DNA of 64,000 nt from Bacteroides xylanisolvens XB1A (GTDB taxonomy: Bacteria; Bacteroidota; Bacteroidia; Bacteroidales; Bacteroidaceae), in contig NC_021017.1 of NCBI RefSeq assembly GCF_000210075.1, positions 3,737,888-3,801,887 on the forward strand, written 5' to 3'. Position numbers and translations under genes: made by a program. The notes under the pieces are model-generated. The model ran no database searches. It was not told where the DNA came from and saw nothing but the letters and a program-made list of their open reading frames with translations. Numbering within the stretch: the stretch's first letter is position 1; each line of letters opens with the position of its first letter. Below are positions 1 through 9,199 of the stretch, one piece after another.

Positions 1-2
1 AA

Positions 3-56
3 TAACTATAGTGTCCCTTACGGATAACTATAGTTGAACGCAAGAGTAACTATAGT
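3..56. repeat. Three ACTATAGT palindromes at 22-bp pitch
   Basis: The 10-mer TAACTATAGT occurs at 3-12, 25-34 and 47-56, exactly 22 bp apart. Its core ACTATAGT is a perfect palindrome, and the sequence between copies is only partly conserved (GAACG follows copies 2 and 3). The array may start before the window. It could be an operator array or one of the periodic intergenic repeats seen elsewhere here. The rest of 57-323 shows only the promoter element noted separately. Confidence 0.7.
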
Positions 57-259
57 GGAACGAAGTAATAATAAGCAATGAGATTAATAATATTAGGCAG
101 AGAAAGAAATAACGATAGTATCTTGATGGAGAATTTTTGGCAATACCTTTCAACCGTATGCTTGATTCATTTTTGTATGGAAAAAGAAGATACCAGTTAA
201 AGTGGCAGGGAACCTGGCAAGTTTTTTAAATAATGAACGAATAAAGTCCGAAAGCTTAT

Positions 260-267
260 TATCTTTG
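260..267 (+). promoter_or_regulatory. Candidate -7 box for PUL 1 sigma gene
   Basis: TATCTTTG fits the Bacteroidota -7 consensus TAnnTTTG and lies 56 bp before the sigma gene start. No clear -33 TTG is present at the usual distance, so the call rests on one box. Confidence 0.45.
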
Positions 268-323
268 TGCCAATCTGTTAATTGAAAGTTTAATGAACTG
301 CTGAAAATATCGAAAATATCAAA

Positions 324-914
324 ATGAAGTTCTGGGAATCAAATCATCAATCTGTTCAGGAAGGGGATATGCAATTTATTGCACTTTACAAATTCTACTA
401 TCAAGATTTGTATGCTTATGGAGTGAGTTTGGGGTTCAATACCGAAGATGTGAAAGATGCAATTCAAGAAGTATATCTAAAATTGTATTTCAATGAGCGC
501 CTGTGTATTGATGAGAAGAAAATAAAATTTTATTTGTTGCGTTCGGTTAGGAATCAGCTGATTGATTGGGAGCGTACAAAGAAAGATACATCTTCTATAG
601 AAGAAGAGGAAAGGAGTTTTAAATTATCCGTATCCGTTGAAGAAAGCTTTATTTCTGATGAAGAAGACTTATTACTGAAAAAAAGGGTGAATAGAATTCT
701 TGATTTGCTGACAGATCATCAGCGGGAAATAGTCTATTTACATTTTATAGAGGAAATGCCTTATGAAGAGATTGCGGTAATGCTGGATATGAAAATTCAA
801 ACGGTGCGCGGACAAGTCTTTAAAGCGATGGAGAAATTAAGAAAACTGGATTCAAAAGATTATTTTCTGTTTTTTCTTATCTTATACCTGCATGGCGTTT
901 CTGTCTTTAAATAA
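324..914 (+). CDS. ECF-type RNA polymerase sigma factor (PUL 1)
   Basis: Sigma-70 family ECF sigma factor of 196 aa, expected to direct RNA polymerase to the PUL promoters when released by its anti-sigma partner. Region 2 is visible around residues 20-60 (DAIQEVYLKL core-binding segment) and region 4 around residues 128-172, with a helix-turn-helix in the stretch YEEIAVMLDMKIQTVRGQV. The last ~20 residues form a hydrophobic tail (YFLFFLILYLHG) not needed for sigma function. It is followed 144 bp later by a FecR gene and then SusC with an STN domain. This is the trans-envelope signalling layout known for many host-glycan PULs of Bacteroides. Family assignment is firm; the glycan signal is unknown. 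Confidence 0.95.
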   Translation: MKFWESNHQSVQEGDMQFIALYKFYYQDLYAYGVSLGFNTEDVKDAIQEVYLKLYFNERLCIDEKKIKFYLLRSVRNQLIDWERTKKDTSSIEEEERSFKLSVSVEESFISDEEDLLLKKRVNRILDLLTDHQREIVYLHFIEEMPYEEIAVMLDMKIQTVRGQVFKAMEKLRKLDSKDYFLFFLILYLHGVSVFK

Positions 915-1010
915 TTGAAAAAGAGTATTGTATACGGAAGGTGGGGAGCGTAAACCTATACCTCTCTGCTTTTTTATTTATTTTTTTGAGGAAAAAAGGA
1001 GATGAAAGGC

Positions 1011-1039
1011 ATACGAATCTCGTATATATAGTAAACAGG
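1011..1039 (+). promoter_or_regulatory. Candidate ECF-dependent promoter region before FecR (PUL 1)
   Basis: Just upstream of the FecR gene lies ATACGA-ATC-TCGTAT (a 6-bp inverted repeat, 1011-1025) running into TATATAGTAAAC. The equivalent place in PUL 2 (42817-42839) has a similar TCTTATATATGTAAG. Because both sit between an ECF sigma gene and FecR, they may be targets of the cognate sigma factors. This is inference from position and weak similarity. Confidence 0.35.
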
Positions 1040-1058
1040 TCTTTAATTGAAATAAATA

Positions 1059-2201
1059 ATGAAAGAATATTCATCATATACTACAGCCGATTTTTTGAAC
1101 GATGATTTATTTCTTTTCTGGTATTATTCCGGAGAAGGAGATTATTATCGAAAAATCATTGCCGATTGTCCCGATCGTGAGCCGTATTTAAAAGAAGCGA
1201 TGGAGAGACTGGCGGCGTTGAAGTGGGAAAAGCCGGTTTTACCCCCAAAAGAAGTGGATAATGCTTGTTTGAAACTGGAACAAGCCATTCAAAATCGGAA
1301 AATGTCTCAACGTAAACATCGATTGTATAAGATGAGATGGTGGAGCGCTTCAGTTGCGGCAGCTATTCTTATCCTGTTTGTTTCGGTAGAGGTTATTTGG
1401 AAAAGTGCTCCGGCAATTGATTATCTAGCTTTGTTGCAAGTGAATGACTCTGTGTTTATGAGTGGTAAAACGCAGCTTTTTGTTGACGATCAGTTGAAAG
1501 AAACTTTTGAAGGTAATCCGGATTTGGCTTACGATCAAATGATGACAGATGCTGGTGAAGGGGAATTTAATAAATTAGTTGTTTCGTATGGCAAACGTGC
1601 CCGTGTCACTCTTTGCGATGGTACGAAAATATGGGCGAATGCAGGAACGGTGCTTCTATATCCAACACATTTTGAGGATAAGAAGCGTGAAATATATGTA
1701 GATGGAGAAATATATATTGACGTGACTCCTAATCCGGAGAAACCTTTTATTATTAAGACGTCGGATATGGGAGTAAAAGTGTTGGGAACTTCTTTCAATG
1801 TTTCGGCTTATCGGGAAGATGTAGAGAAAAGTGTTGTGCTGGTTACAGGTAAAGTGGAGGTAACAGCATCTAATGGAGAATCTGTACGTATTTTACCCAA
1901 TGACCGGTTCAGGCAATCCACTGATAAATATGTGGTAGATAAAGTGAATGTGGAGGATTATGTGTCGTGGAAGGAGGGACGATTATCGTTTAAAAACACA
2001 GAGCTTGGCGGAATACTCAAACAACTGTCCAGATACTATAACGTAAGAATTGATTATGATAAACAACAACAAATCACTTGTAGCGGAAAACTGAATTTGG
2101 ACGATACGATCGAACAGATATTGAATACTATCACAGAAACGGCTCCTGTGGTAATAAGTAAGGAAAACAATGTTTATAAAGTAACAATAAAGAAAAAATA
2201 G
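1059..2201 (+). CDS. FecR family anti-sigma factor (PUL 1)
   Basis: Inner-membrane anti-sigma factor of 380 aa. The N-terminal ~95 residues are cytoplasmic and should hold the ECF sigma factor. One membrane segment follows (about residues 94-114, WWSASVAAAILILFVSVEVIW). The periplasmic FecR domain covers about residues 170-275 (motifs VTLCDGTKIWANAGT and VLGTSFNVSAY), and a DUF4974-type C-terminal domain covers about 305-375. The periplasmic part is expected to contact the STN domain of the neighbouring SusC, so substrate binding frees the sigma factor. Length and domain order are normal for the family. Confidence 0.95.
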   Translation: MKEYSSYTTADFLNDDLFLFWYYSGEGDYYRKIIADCPDREPYLKEAMERLAALKWEKPVLPPKEVDNACLKLEQAIQNRKMSQRKHRLYKMRWWSASVAAAILILFVSVEVIWKSAPAIDYLALLQVNDSVFMSGKTQLFVDDQLKETFEGNPDLAYDQMMTDAGEGEFNKLVVSYGKRARVTLCDGTKIWANAGTVLLYPTHFEDKKREIYVDGEIYIDVTPNPEKPFIIKTSDMGVKVLGTSFNVSAYREDVEKSVVLVTGKVEVTASNGESVRILPNDRFRQSTDKYVVDKVNVEDYVSWKEGRLSFKNTELGGILKQLSRYYNVRIDYDKQQQITCSGKLNLDDTIEQILNTITETAPVVISKENNVYKVTIKKK

Positions 2202-2326
2202 CCTATGATTAATATGTGAAAAACCATACTCTAATTTATCCTTTTGAGAGGGAAAGGATACCAGCCAGTTTTATTCGTAATAGAATAGCCTTAAAATATT
2301 GAAGTATAATTTTAATTCTTAAACAG

Positions 2327-5300
2327 ATGAATGAAAAACATCAAAAAAAGAATCACACTTGCCTAAGTGTGAGAAGGCCCTTTATATGCTTTTTTCTAGC
2401 ATTGGGTGTGTTTCTGCTATCCGCTTTTCCTACTGAATTGTATGCCCAGAAGAAAACAATTACTTTGGACTATAAAGAGTTGGGACTAATGGAACTTTTT
2501 AAGAAGATAGAAGAAAAGAGTGATTATGTCTTTTTCTACTATGACGTATTGATAGATAAGGATGTGAAGGTTCCTGCACGTTTCAAAAACATGACAGTAG
2601 AGCAAATTCTGGATAAAGTTTTTGCTAACATGGAGCTTACCTATAGCATTAATAAAAAACAGATAACTATTAAAAAGAAAGTATTGCAGGAAAAAACGAA
2701 GAAAGAAGGTCAAAGCTCTATTGTAAAAGGAGTGGTATTCGACCAGTCTCGTGAACCGTTGCCCGGAGTTAGTATTGTAGTGCAAGGTACTAATATCGGG
2801 ACCGTCAGTGATCTTAATGGTGCTTATTCCATCCATGTGCCTTCGGATGATTCGCAGATTATTTTCTCCTATATCGGTTTTGCTCCTATGACTTATTCGG
2901 CAAAAGAAATGAATAAGCTGGCGGAAGTGGTGTTGGTTGAAGATACAAAAACAATTGATGAAGTGGTTGTGGTGGGATATACGACCCGTACACGTGAGAA
3001 ATTAATCAGTTCCGTCTCGACTATAAACAATCAGGAATTAGTTAAGTCCACAGTCCCCAATCTGGAGAATGCGTTGACAGGGCGTGTGTCCGGAGTCTTT
3101 TCCCGTCAGACCAGTGCTGAACCGGGTTCGGATGGTGCCGATTTGAAAATTCGCGGTTTTGGTTCTGCTTTGGTGGTAGTGGATGGCATTCCGGGAAGAA
3201 ATTATAGTGATATCGATCCTTCCGAAATTGAGTCCGTTTCTGTATTGAAAGATGCATCGGCTGCCGCTGTTTATGGGATGCAGGGAGCAAATGGAGTTAT
3301 TCTTGTAACAACCAAAAGAGGAGGAAAAAACAAACCGACGACATTGGATATCAATACACGCTTCGGATTGCAAATGTCGCATAACTATCCACAGCCCGCA
3401 TCAACCCCGCTGTGGCAGACATTAGTCGGTGAATATTATGCTAATATGAAATTGATTAATGATAAGAACGCGGTGATTACTCCCGCTGATATGGCTACAC
3501 GTGACTATGCTTATAATACCAATTGGTATGAGGAAATGATAAAGAACGCTCCTATCACCCAGTCCAATATCAATATTTCGGGAGGCACAGATAAAGTCAG
3601 TTATTTTATTTCAGCCGGCTATTTATATCAGGGAGGTATTTGGTCAACAAATTCTACTGATAAGAATCGTTTCAATTTCCGTAGTAATTTGGATGCGGAT
3701 ATACTGAAAAACTTGAAGTTATCTGTCGGAGTGGGAGCTGTCATTAACAGTCTGAATTATCCGAGATCCGCTTCGTATGAGATAGCCCGCAAAATGAAAG
3801 ATATGGCTCCGAATATTCCGGTAAAGTGGCCGGGGCATGACGACTATTATGCTTTTGGTGGGGAAGGCACGGTGAATCCGATGGCATTGGCGGATAAAGA
3901 GGCATCCGGATATTCCAAGAAAATAGCCAAGAATCTGAATGTGGATTTTTCTTTGGAGTATAAGGTTCCCTTTGTAGAGGGGCTCTCTTTGAAGGCTACG
4001 ATGGGATATACGCAATCTGATTCGTGGAATAAGAACTGGAATATGAATATCGTTTATATGGGCTATCGGGAGGATGCGCAGGAATATTATGAGAGTGTTT
4101 CCGCCTCTAATGCCAATAAAGCAAGTTTGAGTTTGGAAGATGGTTTTTCCTATAATATAACCGGACAAGGTTTTATCAATTATATCCGTTCGTTCGGGAA
4201 TCATAATATAAACAGCGGACTGGTCTTTGAATTTTCGGATGCGGAAAACCGTTCTACTGTTACGTCTCGTGGGGAATTTCCTTCTACTGTGTTGGATATG
4301 ATGGCGGGTGGAATTGCCAATAAACAAGTGACAAATAGTGAAGTTTTCCGTAAATACAGGACGGCTTCTTTCATCGGTCGTTTCTCTTATGATTACCGTT
4401 CCAAGTATTTTGTCGATTTCAACTTCCGATATGATGGTGCCCAGTATTTTGCCGATAAGTGGGGCTTCTTTCCCTCTGCCTCTGTAGGATGGATGCTGAC
4501 AAACGAAGAGTTTATGAACCCGTTGAAGGAAGTCTTGAATGAGTTTAAAATTCGTGCCTCCTGGGGAGAATTGGGTGACTTGTCGGCTGCCAGTCAATAT
4601 TATGCCAATAATGAGCAATACTATTTTCAAAGCGGCTATCAATACCCGGGTACTCCGATGAATTTTGGCGACCGCATCATCTATGGATTGAACCCCACTT
4701 TGAATCCTAATCCGGATTTTACATGGGCTACATCATCAATGATAAATGCAGGTGTTGATTTTAAGTTGTGGAATGGCTTACTTAGCGGATCGGCAGATGT
4801 GTTCTATCGTCAGCGTAAGGGACTTCCGGCACAAAAGGCCAATGATAATGCAGGAGCATTAGCCACTTGGTATAACTTAGACCATGACAACACCCGTGGT
4901 TTTGAATTTTCATTAAATCATCAGCATAAAATAGGAGAAGTCAACTATTTTGTCGGAGGAAATATGTCGTGGTCCAGGACTCGGAAAGGGAACATTGAGC
5001 ACGGAAGATTTACAAGCGGTTATGACGAATGGAAATGGAACACTGAAGGACATTGGAATAACGTACGTTGGGGATATAACTGTATTGGACGTTATCAGTC
5101 GTATGGAGAAATAGTTAATGCGCCCATGCATAATAATTCGAATAATAACAGTGCCATATTGCCGGGTGACTTAAAGTATGAAGACTGGAATGGCGATGGC
5201 TATATTGATGATTATGACCAACGTCCTATCGGAAGAAATGCTTATCCGGAGTTGGTATATGGTATTAACCTGGGACTTTCCTGGAAGGGAGTTGATTTCT

Positions 5301-5758
5301 CCATGTTCTGGCAGGGAGGAGCATTGTCGGACTTCCAGATCGGTGCTTTCGATATGGATGCTTTCCAGGAAGGGGCTACCAACCTGAACACTTGGGAATA
5401 TTTCGGCGATCGTTGGCATCGTGCCGATTATACTGATCCGAATTCAGAATGGATACCCGGGTATTTTCCTGCGGTCCGGGATTTTACATCAGTAACGATC
5501 AATCGTCTAAGTTCTAATTTTTGGATGTGGAATGGAAGTTACATTCGTCTGAAAAATGTGGAATTGGGATATACTTTGCCACAACGAATTACCCAGAAGG
5601 CTAATATCAAACAGTTGAGGATTTATGCGAATCTTTATAACTGCCTGACCTTCTCCTCACAGAAATTCTTTGATCCGGAACAGCTTGAAAGTCAGTATTC
5701 GTTTGCCAGCTATCCGCAAATCATGTCATTTAATGTAGGTATAAATCTTAAATTCTAA
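2327..5758 (+). CDS. SusC/RagA-type TonB-dependent outer-membrane transporter with STN domain (PUL 1)
   Basis: Outer-membrane glycan importer of 1143 aa. Order: signal peptide to about residue 40 (ends LYAQ), STN signalling domain 45-118, carboxypeptidase-regulatory-like domain 132-204, TonB-box-like DEVVVVGY at 211-218, plug domain with VLKDASAAAVYGMQGANG, then a long beta-barrel ending in aromatic-rich GINLKF. The STN domain is the part that signals to FecR. It should act as a pair with the SusD-like lipoprotein 6 bp downstream. Transport energy should come from a TonB/ExbBD system, one copy of which lies at 18409-20428. Substrate is not readable from sequence; the linked GH89 enzyme points to a glycan with alpha-linked GlcNAc. 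Confidence 0.96.
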   Translation: MNEKHQKKNHTCLSVRRPFICFFLALGVFLLSAFPTELYAQKKTITLDYKELGLMELFKKIEEKSDYVFFYYDVLIDKDVKVPARFKNMTVEQILDKVFANMELTYSINKKQITIKKKVLQEKTKKEGQSSIVKGVVFDQSREPLPGVSIVVQGTNIGTVSDLNGAYSIHVPSDDSQIIFSYIGFAPMTYSAKEMNKLAEVVLVEDTKTIDEVVVVGYTTRTREKLISSVSTINNQELVKSTVPNLENALTGRVSGVFSRQTSAEPGSDGADLKIRGFGSALVVVDGIPGRNYSDIDPSEIESVSVLKDASAAAVYGMQGANGVILVTTKRGGKNKPTTLDINTRFGLQMSHNYPQPASTPLWQTLVGEYYANMKLINDKNAVITPADMATRDYAYNTNWYEEMIKNAPITQSNINISGGTDKVSYFISAGYLYQGGIWSTNSTDKNRFNFRSNLDADILKNLKLSVGVGAVINSLNYPRSASYEIARKMKDMAPNIPVKWPGHDDYYAFGGEGTVNPMALADKEASGYSKKIAKNLNVDFSLEYKVPFVEGLSLKATMGYTQSDSWNKNWNMNIVYMGYREDAQEYYESVSASNANKASLSLEDGFSYNITGQGFINYIRSFGNHNINSGLVFEFSDAENRSTVTSRGEFPSTVLDMMAGGIANKQVTNSEVFRKYRTASFIGRFSYDYRSKYFVDFNFRYDGAQYFADKWGFFPSASVGWMLTNEEFMNPLKEVLNEFKIRASWGELGDLSAASQYYANNEQYYFQSGYQYPGTPMNFGDRIIYGLNPTLNPNPDFTWATSSMINAGVDFKLWNGLLSGSADVFYRQRKGLPAQKANDNAGALATWYNLDHDNTRGFEFSLNHQHKIGEVNYFVGGNMSWSRTRKGNIEHGRFTSGYDEWKWNTEGHWNNVRWGYNCIGRYQSYGEIVNAPMHNNSNNNSAILPGDLKYEDWNGDGYIDDYDQRPIGRNAYPELVYGINLGLSWKGVDFSMFWQGGALSDFQIGAFDMDAFQEGATNLNTWEYFGDRWHRADYTDPNSEWIPGYFPAVRDFTSVTINRLSSNFWMWNGSYIRLKNVELGYTLPQRITQKANIKQLRIYANLYNCLTFSSQKFFDPEQLESQYSFASYPQIMSFNVGINLKF

Positions 5759-5764
5759 CAGGTT

Positions 5765-7615
5765 ATGAAAGTAAAATCTATCATATATATGGTATTGGCA
5801 TTGAGCTTGTGCTGTGGATGTAGCGATTGGCTTACTGTCGATTCGAAAACCATTCTTAGTGAAGAGGACATTGCCAAATATCCCGAACTGGCAGAAGCAC
5901 AGTTCTTATCCAATTATGCGGAATTACGTAAATCAATCCATTGTATCGGTGACGGAGCAATGTCGTACAGGCAACATCATCTGGATGCTTTTACCGATGA
6001 TGGAGCGAGCAATATTACCTACGAGAATGGGGTCATGAGAAATAACACTCCGGGTACTGTTTTTGGAGGAGTCTTTTCTCAAAGCAAAGGTGAAATATTT
6101 GAGGCGGTATGGAATTATAAGACAATCAATATTGTTAATAAGTTTATCGCCACTTATAAGAATTCGGATAATGAAGGGGTGTTGAGTACAGTCGGTGAGG
6201 CTTATTTTATTCGTGCTTATCTGTATTTTGAGATGGTGAAACGATATGGGGGCGTGCCTTTGTATTCAAGTCCGTTGGATGATGTAAGTTCCATCAACAA
6301 TCGTTCTACAGAGGAAAAATCCTGGGATTATATAAAAGATAACTTGGACTCGGCTCTTGTATTGCTTCCGAAAGTACAGCGTATTGCAGCAGAAGATCGT
6401 GACCGTGCCAATCGGTATACAGCTTTGGCGTTGAAGTCGAGGGCTATGTTGTATGCGGGGACTATTGCTAAGTATGGAAAAGTTTCAAATAATAGTTTCC
6501 AGGGAATCCGCAAAGAAATGGCGAAAACATATTTATTGGAAGCGGCAAAAGCAGCAAAGGAAATCGTTGATGATGGTAAGTATGCGCTCTCTACTGAATT
6601 TGGCGATTTGTTTAATGGAAAAGATGAAAATAATAATGAGATAATTTTCCGTTTTGCTAACGTTGCCAAGACAGGAGTAGCTGTATATGAAGATTACTGG
6701 TACCAATCTTATCGTATCAAACGGTCTAGTTATTGTGCCTTTATGGTTCCTCCTTTAGATGTTGTCGAACAATTTGAAACATTAGACGGCAAGATCCAGC
6801 CATTGGATTATGCCGCTTCAAAGAATAATCCCGAAGATTTTTTTGCAAACCGTGATAAACGTCTGGATGCTACTGTTATTTATCCGGGAGGAGAGTTTTT
6901 GGGAGAACGTTTCTCTATTTACCGGAAAACACTTGTGAAAAGGACAGATGGAACTACTGAAGAATATTCTTATGAAAAATCAGAAGATTGGATGGGAGCA
7001 GGGAAAGTGCCCGGTCACGAAAAATACATGAAAAGTGGAGCAGATGGTATCTTCTTGAACCTTTCTGCCGCAGGAACTACTAACTGGGGATTTTTTCTGA
7101 AAAAAACACTTTATGGAGTGAAGAGGCTGGATGATTATCTTATACAAGAAAACGATCAGGATGCAGTCGTTATTCGGTATGGCGAGGTTATTTTAAATTT
7201 GGCTGAAGCTGCCGTTGAGCTTTCAACCTATGGAGTGAATGACTATTTAGCGGTTGCCCAAGTCGCTTTTGACCAATTGCGTAGTATACATGGAGGATTG
7301 CCTGCCAAAACGATGGACTTGGAGGTTGTACGGCATGAACGCCGGATAGACTTGATGTATGAAGGATTCCGTTATTGGGACTTGAAGCGTTGGCGCATTG
7401 GGGAAGAAAAGATGCACAATAAAACGTTGAAGGCTCTCTATCCCATTCTTCATATCGATGAAACAACTTCTCCTGCCTCCGTTTATTATACGTTGGAGAA
7501 AGTAGAAGCACCGGATTTGGCTACGAGAGTGAAATGGTTCGAGGAAAGAGACTATTATTGTCCGCTTCCTTTAAGCAAAAGCCCGGGTATCGTGCAGAAT
7601 GACGGTTGGAATTGA
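5765..7615 (+). CDS. SusD/RagB-type glycan-binding lipoprotein (PUL 1)
   Basis: Surface lipoprotein of 616 aa that caps the SusC barrel and captures glycan. The signal peptide ends in a lipobox at about residue 19 (LCCGC), giving a lipidated Cys. The SusD N-terminal TPR-like half is seen around residues 110-260 (AYFIRAYLYFEMVKRYGGVPL), and the C-terminal half has the family signature RRIDLMYEGFRYWDLKRW. It is slightly longer than a usual SusD. It starts 6 bp after susC and is presumably co-transcribed. The next gene's annotated ATG lies 21 bp beyond its stop. Confidence 0.95.
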   Translation: MKVKSIIYMVLALSLCCGCSDWLTVDSKTILSEEDIAKYPELAEAQFLSNYAELRKSIHCIGDGAMSYRQHHLDAFTDDGASNITYENGVMRNNTPGTVFGGVFSQSKGEIFEAVWNYKTINIVNKFIATYKNSDNEGVLSTVGEAYFIRAYLYFEMVKRYGGVPLYSSPLDDVSSINNRSTEEKSWDYIKDNLDSALVLLPKVQRIAAEDRDRANRYTALALKSRAMLYAGTIAKYGKVSNNSFQGIRKEMAKTYLLEAAKAAKEIVDDGKYALSTEFGDLFNGKDENNNEIIFRFANVAKTGVAVYEDYWYQSYRIKRSSYCAFMVPPLDVVEQFETLDGKIQPLDYAASKNNPEDFFANRDKRLDATVIYPGGEFLGERFSIYRKTLVKRTDGTTEEYSYEKSEDWMGAGKVPGHEKYMKSGADGIFLNLSAAGTTNWGFFLKKTLYGVKRLDDYLIQENDQDAVVIRYGEVILNLAEAAVELSTYGVNDYLAVAQVAFDQLRSIHGGLPAKTMDLEVVRHERRIDLMYEGFRYWDLKRWRIGEEKMHNKTLKALYPILHIDETTSPASVYYTLEKVEAPDLATRVKWFEERDYYCPLPLSKSPGIVQNDGWN

Positions 7616-7635
7616 TAACCCTAAAAGAAAAGAAT

Positions 7636-9096
7636 ATGAATAGAGCTAGATTATATATAAATATCAAACTGTTACTTTTAGCAGTGTTAACACTGAATCT
7701 GTCAGGGTGTGAGCTTGACGAACGTGTGGACGATTTGACCGGTGGCTACGAAGGCGCTTTTATTGACAGGCTGACCGGTGAAAAGGTGGCTACCGAATAT
7801 TATGGAGCTAAATTAAAGTTACTTGATCTGGAGTATGGAAATGTAGCGGTTCCCTTGGAGTATAACACACTTCCTGAAGGAACATATCGCAATACCAAAG
7901 TATATCCTTCCCGCTATAAAGTATGGGCGAACGGACCGTTCTTTGAGTTGGATACCATTTATGGTGATATTCGTAGTTTGAAGAAAATGGACTTGATTGT
8001 TACCCCTAATGTAACATTGAAAATCAAGAAGGTGGAAGTGTTGTACGGCATTACAGCGAACGTTACTTTTACTTATCAGGTAAATGACGAACGCTCCAAG
8101 AATCAGGAAATAGGATTGGTATATGGCAAAGAGCAATATCCCGGACAACGTACGGCTATGAATGAAAGCGAAAGCGGTTCACATACTTACAAACGAATAA
8201 AGAAGAATTTGACAGAATTGTCGGGAGAATTTACGGAGACTCTGTTCTTAAACCCTAACAGCACATATTATCTAAGAGCTTTGGGACGTACGGAATCAGC
8301 AGGAGATTACTGGAATTATTCAGAACAGACTGTGATTAATACGACAGATATTGATTTGTCTTCCTTACCGATTGAAGCCGCTGTCGGAGTAAGTAGTGCC
8401 ACTTCTGCTGTTTTGCAGTGGGCATTTCCTCCCGTTGTTGACGAGATAAAGGTTTCTTATACGGATCGGGATGGTGAAGAGGTGATGGATAAATTTAAAC
8501 CTACGGATTATTCATACGTTGCCAATTTGCCTCATAATAAAAAGAGTACAATCAAAGTACAACTTCTGGCGAAAGGAGTTGCCGGTCCGGAACAAACGAT
8601 TGAAGTACAGACTAAATCTTTGATGGATAAATATGTACCTGCCTCAAACACCCGTCCGGAAAATGTTCCTTTCTACAATGATTCGGAATTTAAAAAATCA
8701 TTATCCGGTGAATGGGCATTGATATATGGTCCTACAATCGGCGAAGACTGGTCCACTACCGATTTACGTTTTGAATATTTCGATTGGTGGGACACATGGT
8801 TGATAGGATTTGCCGACCGTATGCCTGCTTGCCAGGATATAGAGAACTTTAAATCACTGACGATTCAGGGAGAAATACAAACATTGGTTGATATTTTACC
8901 TTTTGTTAATCTGGAAACACTTTCTATCATAAAGGGTAAAGGTTTCTCGGTGGATAAAACGATTAATCCGAAAGTTGACCTGACAGTTCTGAAGAAACTG
9001 AAGAAACTTAACACAGTTATTATAGGACCGGATGTGCCGCTTACTAAAAAGAATTTTGATGATGCGGGACTTACACATCTGACGATTACCAACTAG
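7636..9096 (+). CDS. DUF3823-containing lipoprotein, SusE-position glycan-binding candidate
   Basis: Lipoprotein of 486 aa from the ATG at 7636. An upstream in-frame TTG at 7606 lies inside susD and is less likely. The signal peptide ends in a lipobox (LSGC). The first ~120 mature residues match DUF3823 (YEGAFIDRLTGEKV, then LPEGTYRNTKVYPSRYKVW), a beta-sandwich family regularly encoded right after SusD. A fibronectin-like middle region follows, and the C-terminal ~70 residues carry leucine-rich strand-like spacing. By position it is a surface glycan-binding protein helping SusCD, but no ligand can be read. A terminator-like hairpin follows at 9127-9167. Confidence 0.85.
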   Translation: MNRARLYINIKLLLLAVLTLNLSGCELDERVDDLTGGYEGAFIDRLTGEKVATEYYGAKLKLLDLEYGNVAVPLEYNTLPEGTYRNTKVYPSRYKVWANGPFFELDTIYGDIRSLKKMDLIVTPNVTLKIKKVEVLYGITANVTFTYQVNDERSKNQEIGLVYGKEQYPGQRTAMNESESGSHTYKRIKKNLTELSGEFTETLFLNPNSTYYLRALGRTESAGDYWNYSEQTVINTTDIDLSSLPIEAAVGVSSATSAVLQWAFPPVVDEIKVSYTDRDGEEVMDKFKPTDYSYVANLPHNKKSTIKVQLLAKGVAGPEQTIEVQTKSLMDKYVPASNTRPENVPFYNDSEFKKSLSGEWALIYGPTIGEDWSTTDLRFEYFDWWDTWLIGFADRMPACQDIENFKSLTIQGEIQTLVDILPFVNLETLSIIKGKGFSVDKTINPKVDLTVLKKLKKLNTVIIGPDVPLTKKNFDDAGLTHLTITN

Positions 9097-9126
9097 GTCG
9101 GTAATCACACTACTCCCTTTGACAAG

Positions 9127-9167
9127 CGAATGTGTCTAGTGGGTAACATCGGATACATTCGTTTTTT
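9127..9167 (+). terminator. Rho-independent terminator after the DUF3823 gene
   Basis: A 10-bp stem (9127-9136 with 9152-9161, one G-U pair) is followed by TTTTTT. It could end or attenuate the sus transcript, lowering expression of the GH89 and downstream genes relative to susCD. Confidence 0.7.
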
Positions 9168-9199
9168 AAAAGAAATATATAAATGAAAATATAAATAGT

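Noticed and set aside
3719..4642. 307-aa open frame antisense to susC of PUL 1
   Set aside because: Composition is that of a reverse-complement shadow (Ile/Arg/His-rich), with no recognisable domain, and it lies fully inside a certain gene.
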